Of a stretch of 50,703 nt of DNA, positions 37,388-43,702 are shown in pieces; the first letter of the stretch is position 1, and each line of letters begins with the position of its first letter. The notes under the pieces are model-generated. The model was given only the letters and a program-made list of their open reading frames with translations, was not told the origin of the DNA and made no database searches. Made by a program: the position numbers and the translations under genes. The stretch comes from Oscillospiraceae bacterium (GTDB lineage Bacteria; Bacillota; Clostridia; Oscillospirales; Oscillospiraceae). Location of the stretch: positions 1 through 50,703 of the forward strand of contig JAFRQP010000084.1 in the NCBI GenBank assembly GCA_017428565.1, in the 5' to 3' direction.

Positions 37388-37418
37388 AAACAAGATGCGA
37401 TCAACCGGGGCAACGATG

Positions 37419-37557
37419 ATTCGATCGGCGAGAGCGAGTCCCGAGAGAATTTGTGTTCTGATGATGGCACTTTTTCGCAGGAATACTTTGTGTATTTCAA
37501 GAAAAAGTGACGAAATCAGGACGCAAATTGTCCGGGAGGCACAGACGGCGATCGGAT
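37419..37557. repeat. Long imperfect foldback (~66-bp arms, 5-base loop)
   Basis: The left arm (37419-37486) and right arm (37492-37557) are inverse copies with about 70% pairing. Matched blocks include ATCGATC-like ends, TCCCG, AATTTG(T/C)GT(T/C)CTGAT, CACTTTTTC and GAATAC/GTATTTC around the loop TTTGT. It shows no coding potential I trust. Confidence 0.7.
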
Positions 37558-37575
37558 AGGAGTTTCCCCCAAAAA

Positions 37576-37639
37576 AGCAAAAAAAGAAGCAGCCCTTGAC
37601 TGTGACACGTCCGATTTTTCACACAGTCAAGGGCTACTT
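37576..37639 (-). terminator. Strong minus-strand terminator
   Basis: GAAG(C/T)AGCCCTTGACTGTG (37586-37604) and CACAGTCAAGGGCTACTTC (37621-37639) form a 19-bp stem. On the minus strand the 3' side continues TTTTTTTGCTTTTTT. Confidence 0.8.
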
Positions 37640-37866
37640 CTCAGTGTTCTTGGTATCTAACATCCTGGTTACCTCTCTTTCTTCAGATTTTTTGCTGCTG
37701 TGTCGTATACGGGACTCGCAATCGGCGTTCTCAGTGGGGATCTCTGCCCCATCCTCAAAAGTGAGGTATGCTTTTGGCCGTCGTTCCCGCTGGCGCATCC
37801 CCAGCAGCTGCAACAGGTTCCCGTTCCTCGGATCGTTCCTATATGTAACGGACCTTCATCCTTTGT
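37576..37866 (-). ncRNA. Candidate ~290-nt minus-strand transcript
   Basis: Bounded by a good promoter (37901-37873) and the strong terminator at 37576-37639. A frame ending at 37634 could encode GMRQRERRPKAYLTFEDGAE then ~37 further residues from an internal ATG, but that ATG has no ribosome-binding site. A short MKVRYI reading frame at the 5' end is out of frame with it. It may be a small RNA, a small-protein mRNA or a frameshifted remnant. I recognise no RNA family. Confidence 0.4.
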
Positions 37867-37872
37867 GGCTAT

Positions 37873-37901
37873 ACTATAACAATTTACCGAAGAAAAAGCA
37901 A
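37873..37901 (-). promoter_or_regulatory. Promoter of the candidate minus-strand transcript
   Basis: Minus strand: TTGCTT (37901-37896), 17-bp spacer, TATAGT (37878-37873). Confidence 0.6.
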
Positions 37902-37986
37902 GAGCAAATTTATACAAAAATCACAAACGGAACTTGTAAAAAACAGATGATTTTGTAGATTATCCGTTAAAATGCCCAAAGCGGTC

Positions 37987-38016
37987 TTGACATTTCCCGC
38001 GCTTTCGGGTTATGAT
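37987..38016 (+). promoter_or_regulatory. Promoter facing directly into a terminator
   Basis: TTGACA (37987-37992), 18-bp spacer, TATGAT (38011-38016). The predicted transcript of ~42 nt would end in the hairpin at 38032-38064, with no gene in between. Confidence 0.55.
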
Positions 38017-38031
38017 AAATCCGTTGGGGCC

Positions 38032-38064
38032 AAAACCCGGCTGTCGTTTGACAGCCGGGTTTTT
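38032..38064. terminator. Bidirectional terminator after mutY
   Basis: A 14-bp perfect stem AAAACCCGGCTGTC/GACAGCCGGGTTTT with loop GTTT and a further T. It also lies about 60 bases past the mutY stop on the minus strand. Confidence 0.85.
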
Positions 38065-38124
38065 GGCGTGATGGGAGCCGCGCGGACTGCTGGCCGGCGG
38101 GCACAGCGTTTCACAATGCCATGG

Positions 38125-39162
38125 CTAAGTGATCTGCGCGAGATATGCTTTCAGTGCCGTGGGGACGGAGTAGCGGGCCCGGATCTCCCCGGCGCGCTCC
38201 CACACAAGGCCGTCCAGCTCTTCGGGCAGCTCCACGAGCCAGCCCCGCATGTGCCACTCCACATGGGTGAAGACGTGCTTTGCCTCGCCGCAGGGGACGA
38301 TGGCGAGGGCCTGGGGGAAGCGCTCCCGCAGCGCCGCCTCGTCCGGGCGGCCCGGCTCGTTGGGAAACTCCCAGAGCCCGGCCAGCAGGCCCTTTTTCTC
38401 CCGCCGGCGGATGGCCCAGCGATCCCCGCAGCGCAGCAGCAGCACCGTCCGCTGTTCCACGCGCCGGGGCCGGGGCGGGGCCTTCACCGGGTAGTCCTCC
38501 GCCGTGCCGGCCTGCCCGGCGCGGCAGAGGCCGCGGAGAGGGCAGAGGGCGCACTTGGGCGCGCCGTTGGGAAGACAGACCGTCTCGCCCAGCTCCATCA
38601 GCCCCTCGGTGACGAGGGCGGCGGCCTCGCCGGAAGGATAGGCCGCCCGCAGCAGGGCGGTCATGGCCTTTTTGACGGCGGGGGAGAGCACGTCCTCCCC
38701 GCTCTCCAGCAACCGGGACAGCACCCGCAGCACGTTCCCGTCCACGGCGGGCTCCGGCTCTCCGCAGGCGATGGAGGCGATGGCCCCGGCGGTGTAGTCT
38801 CCGATGCCGGGGAGCGTTTTCAGCTCCGCCGCCGTGCGGGGCAGCTCGCCGCCCCAGTCCCGCAGCACGGTCTCAGCGGCTTTTTTCAGATTCCGGGCCC
38901 GGCTGTAATAGCCCAGGCCCTCCCAGAGCTTCATCAGCCTGTCGTCCTCCGCCGCGGCCAGAGCCGAAATGTCCGGCAGCTCCGCGAGGAAGCGGCGGTA
39001 GTAGGGGATCACGGCCTCGATGCGGGTCTGCTGCAGCATGATCTCGGAGATCCACACCCGGTAGGGCGTGGGCTCCTCCCGCCAGGGCAGCACACGGCGG
39101 CTGAGAGAATACCAGTCCGCGATCCGCGGCAGGGCTGCTCGTATGATTTCAGCGTCTTCCAT
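38125..39162 (-). CDS. mutY: A/G-specific adenine glycosylase
   Basis: A 345-residue base-excision repair enzyme that removes A mispaired with 8-oxoG. The catalytic domain has WISEIMLQQTRIEAVIPYY with the catalytic Glu, and the helix-hairpin-helix LKTLPGIGDYTAGAIASIACGEPEPAVDGNVLRVLSR with the catalytic Asp. The [4Fe-4S] loop is CLPNGAPKCALCPLRGLC (C-x8-C-x2-C-x5-C). The C-terminal NUDIX-like domain (~225-340, RREKKGLLAGLWEFPNEPG and HVFTHVEWHMRGWLVEL) reads the 8-oxoG. The ATG at 39162 follows AAGAGGTG; the open frame runs on upstream through REP-like repeats, which is not credible as protein. Confidence 0.96.
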   Translation of the reverse strand: MEDAEIIRAALPRIADWYSLSRRVLPWREEPTPYRVWISEIMLQQTRIEAVIPYYRRFLAELPDISALAAAEDDRLMKLWEGLGYYSRARNLKKAAETVLRDWGGELPRTAAELKTLPGIGDYTAGAIASIACGEPEPAVDGNVLRVLSRLLESGEDVLSPAVKKAMTALLRAAYPSGEAAALVTEGLMELGETVCLPNGAPKCALCPLRGLCRAGQAGTAEDYPVKAPPRPRRVEQRTVLLLRCGDRWAIRRREKKGLLAGLWEFPNEPGRPDEAALRERFPQALAIVPCGEAKHVFTHVEWHMRGWLVELPEELDGLVWERAGEIRARYSVPTALKAYLAQIT

Positions 39163-39230
39163 GGCGCACCTCTTTTCTGCCCCGATGATACCACAGCCCT
39201 GGCGGAAGCGCAAGCCGGGCGTGCCCTCCT

Positions 39231-39470
39231 CCTGTAGGGACGACCATTGGTCGTCCGCTGACATGAGCGCTGGTCGGACAGGCGGACGAGCAATGCTCGT
39301 CCCTACGGCGCAGACCGGTGTTCCCCGTAGGGGCGATAGCCGAATCGCCCGCCGACATGGACGCGTGTCAGACAAGCGGGCGGGGACAAGCCCCGCCCCA
39401 ACGGCGCAGGCCCACGTTCCCCCGTAGGGGCGATAGCCAAATCGCCCGCCGACATGGGCGCTGCCCCTAC
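39231..39470. repeat. BIME-like cluster of alternating REP-like units
   Basis: GTAG-footed hairpins point right at 39234, 39327 and 39424, and left (CTAC) at 39306 and 39470, with a variant inverted unit near 39376-39400 whose foot is degenerate. Examples are GGACGACC-ATT-GGTCGTCC and GGGCGAT-AGCCGA-ATCGCCC. The spacers share a CGACATG(G/A)(A/G)CG...TCAGACAAGCG core. 39163-39230 and 39471-39520 hold no gene. Confidence 0.88.
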
Positions 39471-39479
39471 AAACACAGG

Positions 39480-39506
39480 AAGCCGGAGGCGGGGCCTCCG
39501 GCTTTT
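39480..39506. terminator. Terminator after the M56/beta-helix gene
   Basis: An 11-bp stem AAGCCGGAGGC/GCCTCCGGCTT with a GGG loop. It has TTTT on the plus side and lies 15 bases past the minus-strand stop at 39521. Confidence 0.65.
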
Positions 39507-39520
39507 CTGTGCGATAGAGT

Positions 39521-42500
39521 TTAGGGCGCTGGGGTGGGCGCGGGGGAGGCGTCCCTGACGTAGACGGTCATCTGCCGGCTGACGCCGCGGTATTCCGCCG
39601 TCAGGGTCACGCCGCCCTGCACGGGCCGCAGCGCCTCGATCCGGCAGTAGCGCCCGTCCGGGCTCGGCTCGATCTGCAGAGCGTCGGGATCGCTGACCGT
39701 CCAGCTGATCTCCGCGTCGGGGAAGAGACCCAGGGGGTAGATCCGTGTGGACAGGGTGACGGCGTCGCCCTTGTTCAGCGTGAACTCCGTCATTTCCATG
39801 GGCCCGTTGAAGACCCGCAGAGGCTCGGGCGTCCGGTTGTCCGGCATGGGTGCGGCGAGAGAGACGGCGGTAAGACGCAACAGAGGCGCGGCGTCGGCAG
39901 TCCGATCCTGCCCGAAGGCCAGATAGCCGCCGCAGAAGGTGTTGCCGAAGAGGGACGCGCCGAAGCTGTCCAGAGGAGCGTCCGCGATCTGCCGCCGGAA
40001 CTCCGGCGTCAGCAGAGCGTCCAGATCCAGGGCGAGAAAGTCCTCCGGGCTCAGCGCGTCGATGGACCTGGTGCCGGTCAGGATATGGAAGGGATAATAG
40101 AGCTGCTCGCTCAGCGCCTCCCAGTTGCCCTCGGCGATGTTTTGCTGGATCTCGCCGGCAAAAACGAAGACTTCATCCGTAGGCGTGCCATTGGGAATAA
40201 AGTCCCGGGGCGGCAGCAGATCGAAGGGATAGATCGACTCGGGATAAACCTCGGCGTAGCCGTCGGCGTTGGACACGTTCTCCAGCTCCAGAAGGGTGCC
40301 GTCGGCGCCCAGGTCGTACATCTCGCCGGTCATGGGCTCGCCGTTCCAGCTCTTGTCGCCGCATTCCCGGAGATTCAGGGCGGGGCTGGGCACGTCGTGG
40401 ATATCGCAGCCTTCAAAGCGGACGCCGTCGGTTCGCCACATATACACGCCGCCCTGGGAGCAGTCGTAGATCTCGCAGTCCTTGGCGCTGAGGCCGGTGC
40501 AGCTCCGGCATTCCAGCCCCAGCACGCCGCAGCCGTAGAGCCGGCAGGAATACAGCTGAATGTCGTGGCAGCCGTCAAAGTACAGCACGCCGCCGCTGCA
40601 CTCGCCGGGCGCCTCCGTATGGCCGGCGGTGAAGCCCTCCAGGCGGATGTTCTCGCAGTCCCGGAAAGTCAGAACGTTTGCGAAGCGGGGTACGGCGGCC
40701 AGGGTAGTGGCGGCGGGATCGTCGGAGGCCGCCCGGATGCTCAGCCCGGTGACGCCGGTGATGACCAGCGCCGGGCCGTCGGGGCCTTCCGCCCAGTAGT
40801 AGTACTCCGTGCCCATGCCGCCATAGTTGGCGGCGGAGGAGAGGTCAAAGAGCGCCCCGTCCAGTACAATGGTCCGGTCCGGCCCGATGGCGGCCAGCAG
40901 CTCGTCCACGTTTTTGACGGTGACGCTGCCGCCCGCGGGCAGATCCAGCGCGGAGGCGGCGGGCTGGGGAGCCTGCACCGTAACCGGGTCGATCTGCCGG
41001 TATTCCATGGCCTGCAGGGCCGCGGCGTCCAGCGCCCGCCCTTCGGCGTCCACGGGGAAGACGCCGCTGCCGTAGACCCAGCGCCTGGCCTCGTTGCCCC
41101 GGAAGCTGCAGCCGTCCACGGTGACGGGGTAGCGCTCCATCTGGAACATGGTGGTGTAGAATTCATTGTCCTCCACGGTGTTGGAGAGGAAGAGCACGCC
41201 CTTGGAGAGGGTGGAATTCAGCAGGATCTGGCTGAGATTGCCGTGGATGCGGCAGCCGGTGATGACGAAATCCTCGCTGTCGTAGGCGGTGAAGAGATTG
41301 ACTGCCGCGGAGCCCTCGAGCTTGGTGCCGTTGCGCTCGATCTCGCAGTTTTCCACCAGCGCCTGCCGGCACTGGCTGACGCTGACGGCGCTGTAGCTGC
41401 ACTCGTAGAGATGGCAGCCCGTCACGCTCAGGCCGGTGCATTCGTTGGCGTCCACGCCGATGGTGCCGCAGCCGAAGAGCCCGCAGGCGTCCACGGCCGC
41501 GTCGCGGCAGCCGTCGAAGCGGAGCACCCCGCCCATGCAGACGCCGGGGGCCTGGGTATGCCCGGCGGTGAGAGCTTCCACGCGCAGCTCCCAGCAGTTC
41601 ACAAAACGCAGGACGTTGGCGTAGCGGGGCGTGGCGGAAATGACCGTCTCCCCCTCTCCGGCGCCCCGGAGGATCAGATTCTCCGCCCCCAGGATCTGCA
41701 GCTCGTAGCCGGGATGGTCGGGATCACCGGCCGGAACCTTGACCCAGCTGTAGTAGGGATTGTTGCTCTCCTGCCCGTAGTCGGACGCGGCGGAGAGCTC
41801 GTACTCGCCGGGGGCGAGAATAACGGTGGTGTTGGGGGCGATGGCGGCCAGCAGGCCGTCCACGTCGGAGACCTCTACCGTGGCCTCCTCCCGGGGGACG
41901 ATGGTGGCGTCGCTTCCGCCTTCCGCCGGGCCTGCCGCAACGCCGCAGCCGCAGAGCAGCAGCAGGGCCAGCAAGGCGGCCAGAACGCGCCCCTTGCTCT
42001 TTTTATAGTGCATGATTTGCTCCAATCTTTCTTTCAGATTCCTCTTCTCCGTGGAGAAGGTGGTGGCGACCACCCCGGCGGGCAGGGCGGTGCTGGCCGC
42101 CATGCGCAGCAGGGTCTCGCCGTAAGCCTGCTTCTCCGCCCGGTCCATGGAGCGCAGCAGCGCCTCGTCGCAGCTCAGCTCGCAGGCCCGGTTCAGCTCC
42201 CGGCGGATCAGCCAGGAGAGGGGGTTGAACCAGTGCAGGCTCAGTACCGCCGCGGCGAACCACTTGTACAGCGGGTCCCGCCGCCGGTAGTGGCAGAGCT
42301 CATGGCGCAGCACGTTCCGAAGCCGCTCCGGGTCCTCCGTCTCCGCCGGCAGCACGATCCGGGGCCGGAGAACGCCGAACATCAGCGGCGTGGGCAGGCC
42401 GGGGCAGAGATACAGCCTGGGCTTGCGCCCGGGAATGGCGGCATAGAGGGCGGCGAGGGCCTCTCCCGGCTCCCGCAGACGTCGGCGCAGGGCGGCGGTG

Positions 42501-42967
42501 AAGCGCAGATAGCTCACCAGCGGCCAAAGGAAGCACAGCGCGGCTCCCAGCCCCCACAGGGAGAGCCAAAGGGCGGGCGAGCGCCAGTCAAAGCCGGCCT
42601 TGGTCTGGGGCGCGGGAGCCTCCGCAAGCTGGGGCGCCTGAGGCTGCGCGGTCTCCTGAGTCGGCGCCGTCTCCGGCGCGGGCGCCTGGGCGGAAACGGC
42701 GGGCTGCACGGCCACGGGAAAGGCCGTGTCCGCCGCCTCCACATAGGTGTTTTCCTGCAGCGGAGCAGGCGTGGGCAGCGCCGGCGCGGGCTCGCTCTGC
42801 CCCGTGGGGATCAGCCCCGGCAGGGGCAGGAGAAAGCGCAGCAGCACCAACAGCCAGGCATAGTAATACACGGCGCTGGGCAGCCTTCGGCGCAGCAAAA
42901 GGCGCAGGCAGAGCAGCAGCAGGGCCAAGGCGCTGCCGCTGAGCGTCAGAGAGAGCAGCGTCTCCAT
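39521..42967 (-). CDS. BlaR1-like M56 metallopeptidase fused to two right-handed beta-helix domains
   Basis: A 1148-residue membrane sensor-protease. Residues ~1-335 form an M56 (BlaR1/MecR1) unit: membrane helices near 8-27, 32-52, 132-152 and 327-341, the zinc motif HELCH (222-226) and the downstream CELSCDEA (262-269). The last helix ends LLLCGCG, like a lipobox. Then come two parallel beta-helix domains (~362-650 and ~690-905) rich in short GC-LYxCxxxGVxxxxCxGLSVxxCxIYxC coils, as in NosD/pectate-lyase-type repeats. An Ig-like C-terminus (~1050-1140) follows. BlaR1 relatives cleave the BlaI repressor upon ligand binding; the beta-helix part replaces the penicillin-sensor. The blaI-like gene precedes it, 3 bases apart. 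Confidence 0.82.
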   Translation of the reverse strand: METLLSLTLSGSALALLLLCLRLLLRRRLPSAVYYYAWLLVLLRFLLPLPGLIPTGQSEPAPALPTPAPLQENTYVEAADTAFPVAVQPAVSAQAPAPETAPTQETAQPQAPQLAEAPAPQTKAGFDWRSPALWLSLWGLGAALCFLWPLVSYLRFTAALRRRLREPGEALAALYAAIPGRKPRLYLCPGLPTPLMFGVLRPRIVLPAETEDPERLRNVLRHELCHYRRRDPLYKWFAAAVLSLHWFNPLSWLIRRELNRACELSCDEALLRSMDRAEKQAYGETLLRMAASTALPAGVVATTFSTEKRNLKERLEQIMHYKKSKGRVLAALLALLLLCGCGVAAGPAEGGSDATIVPREEATVEVSDVDGLLAAIAPNTTVILAPGEYELSAASDYGQESNNPYYSWVKVPAGDPDHPGYELQILGAENLILRGAGEGETVISATPRYANVLRFVNCWELRVEALTAGHTQAPGVCMGGVLRFDGCRDAAVDACGLFGCGTIGVDANECTGLSVTGCHLYECSYSAVSVSQCRQALVENCEIERNGTKLEGSAAVNLFTAYDSEDFVITGCRIHGNLSQILLNSTLSKGVLFLSNTVEDNEFYTTMFQMERYPVTVDGCSFRGNEARRWVYGSGVFPVDAEGRALDAAALQAMEYRQIDPVTVQAPQPAASALDLPAGGSVTVKNVDELLAAIGPDRTIVLDGALFDLSSAANYGGMGTEYYYWAEGPDGPALVITGVTGLSIRAASDDPAATTLAAVPRFANVLTFRDCENIRLEGFTAGHTEAPGECSGGVLYFDGCHDIQLYSCRLYGCGVLGLECRSCTGLSAKDCEIYDCSQGGVYMWRTDGVRFEGCDIHDVPSPALNLRECGDKSWNGEPMTGEMYDLGADGTLLELENVSNADGYAEVYPESIYPFDLLPPRDFIPNGTPTDEVFVFAGEIQQNIAEGNWEALSEQLYYPFHILTGTRSIDALSPEDFLALDLDALLTPEFRRQIADAPLDSFGASLFGNTFCGGYLAFGQDRTADAAPLLRLTAVSLAAPMPDNRTPEPLRVFNGPMEMTEFTLNKGDAVTLSTRIYPLGLFPDAEISWTVSDPDALQIEPSPDGRYCRIEALRPVQGGVTLTAEYRGVSRQMTVYVRDASPAPTPAP

Positions 42968-42970
42968 CCC

Positions 42971-43348
42971 TCAGTCCTCCACGCGGAACATCTGCCGCAG
43001 CTCGTCCAGGTCGTCCCGGCTCAGCCCCTCGGAATGCACCAGGGCCGCCACCAGATCCTTGGCGCTGCCCCGGTACAGGCGACGGATCAGCTCGCCGGTG
43101 GCCCAGGCGTTATATTCCTCCTGCGAAATGGCGGGGGAGTAGTAGAAGACCTTGCGCTTTTCCTGCAGCAGGGCGCCCTTGCTCACCAGACGGGAGACCA
43201 GGGTCTTCACGGTGGTGGCCTCCCAGCCCCGGCTGCGCTGCAGCGCCTCCCGGATCTCCGTGACGGGCAGGGCGTCCCCCGCCTGCCACAGGAGTTTCAT
43301 GACCTCCAGCTCGGAGTCGGAAATTTTATCGGCCAGGGGATTGTTCAT
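42971..43348 (-). CDS. blaI: BlaI/MecI/CopY-family repressor
   Basis: A 125-residue winged-helix repressor. ISDSELEVMKLLWQAGDALPVTEIREALQRSRGWEATTVKTLVSRLVSKGALLQEKRKVFYYSPAISQEEY is a full BlaI domain, including the wing and the segment where BlaR-type proteases cut. The C-terminal helices (LIRRLYRGSAKDLVAALVHSEGLSRDDLDELRQMF) mediate dimerisation. It is co-transcribed with the M56 fusion gene, the usual repressor-sensor pair. The operator-like TGTA/TACA repeats at its own promoter suggest autoregulation. Penicillin as signal is not implied. The start follows AAGGAGG. Confidence 0.93.
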   Translation of the reverse strand: MNNPLADKISDSELEVMKLLWQAGDALPVTEIREALQRSRGWEATTVKTLVSRLVSKGALLQEKRKVFYYSPAISQEEYNAWATGELIRRLYRGSAKDLVAALVHSEGLSRDDLDELRQMFRVED

Positions 43349-43382
43349 GGGAAGAACCTCCTTTTAAAAATGCAGGATAGAT

Positions 43383-43407
43383 TACACATGTAGTCCGGAC
43401 GCCTACA
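43383..43407 (-). promoter_or_regulatory. Probable BlaI operator
   Basis: TACACATGTA (43383-43392) and the dyad TGTAG-9-CTACA (43389-43407) overlap the -10 and start point of the blaI promoter. BlaI/MecI boxes are built around TACA/TGTA, so the fit is good but unproven. Confidence 0.65.
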
Positions 43408-43435
43408 CCATAGCACGGGAGACTATATTTGTCAA
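43407..43435 (-). promoter_or_regulatory. Promoter of blaI and the M56 fusion gene
   Basis: Minus strand: TTGACA (43435-43430), 17-bp spacer, TATGGT (43412-43407). A palindrome ATTCTTAAGAAT lies eight bases upstream (43444-43455). Confidence 0.78.
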
Positions 43436-43502
43436 CCGGGAAAATTCTTAAGAATCGCAAAAGCCAAAGGCGGGGAGGAAGGAAGGAAGAAATAACCCCT
43501 CC

Positions 43503-43606
43503 CGTGTCATCCTGAACGAGCGAAGCGAGTCGAAGGATCTCGCCCCCGGCGCAAGGGCGGACAGGGACGCGGGTCAGACAGAGAGACGAGCGATGCTCGT
43601 CCCTAC
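43503..43606. repeat. TGTCATCCTGA-type repeat next to a REP-like unit
   Basis: TGTCATCCTGAACGAGCGAA with GTCGAAGGATCT (43503-43541), then a GACAGGGACGCGGGTCAGACA spacer and an inverted REP-like hairpin (GGACGAGC-type arms, foot CTAC at 43603). The same combination occurs in frame in two genes of the window. Confidence 0.85.
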
Positions 43607-43630
43607 GGCCCGGACGGCGCTGCCCCAACA

Positions 43631-43670
43631 AACACAGAAGCCGGAGGCCCTTGCCTCTGGCTTCTGTGTT
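43631..43670. terminator. Terminator after the beta-helix lipoprotein gene
   Basis: An 18-bp stem AACACAGAAGCCGGAGGC/GCCTCTGGCTTCTGTGTT (one G-T pair) with loop CCTT, 33 bases past the minus-strand stop at 43703. T-runs are poor. Confidence 0.6.
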
Positions 43671-43702
43671 CTATGGATTTTTGCCGCGTCTTAGTCTCGC
43701 GC

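Noticed and set aside
37335-37559. Small protein gene over the foldback
   Set aside because: Both strands give similar reading because the DNA is an inverted repeat; no start with a ribosome site.
39163-39375. N-terminal extension of MutY
   Set aside because: The extension translates REP-like repeats; the start at 39162 has a ribosome-binding site and fits homologue length.
40085-43393. Long plus-strand open frame opposite the M56 fusion gene
   Set aside because: Shadow frame; the minus-strand protein has clear M56 and beta-helix motifs.
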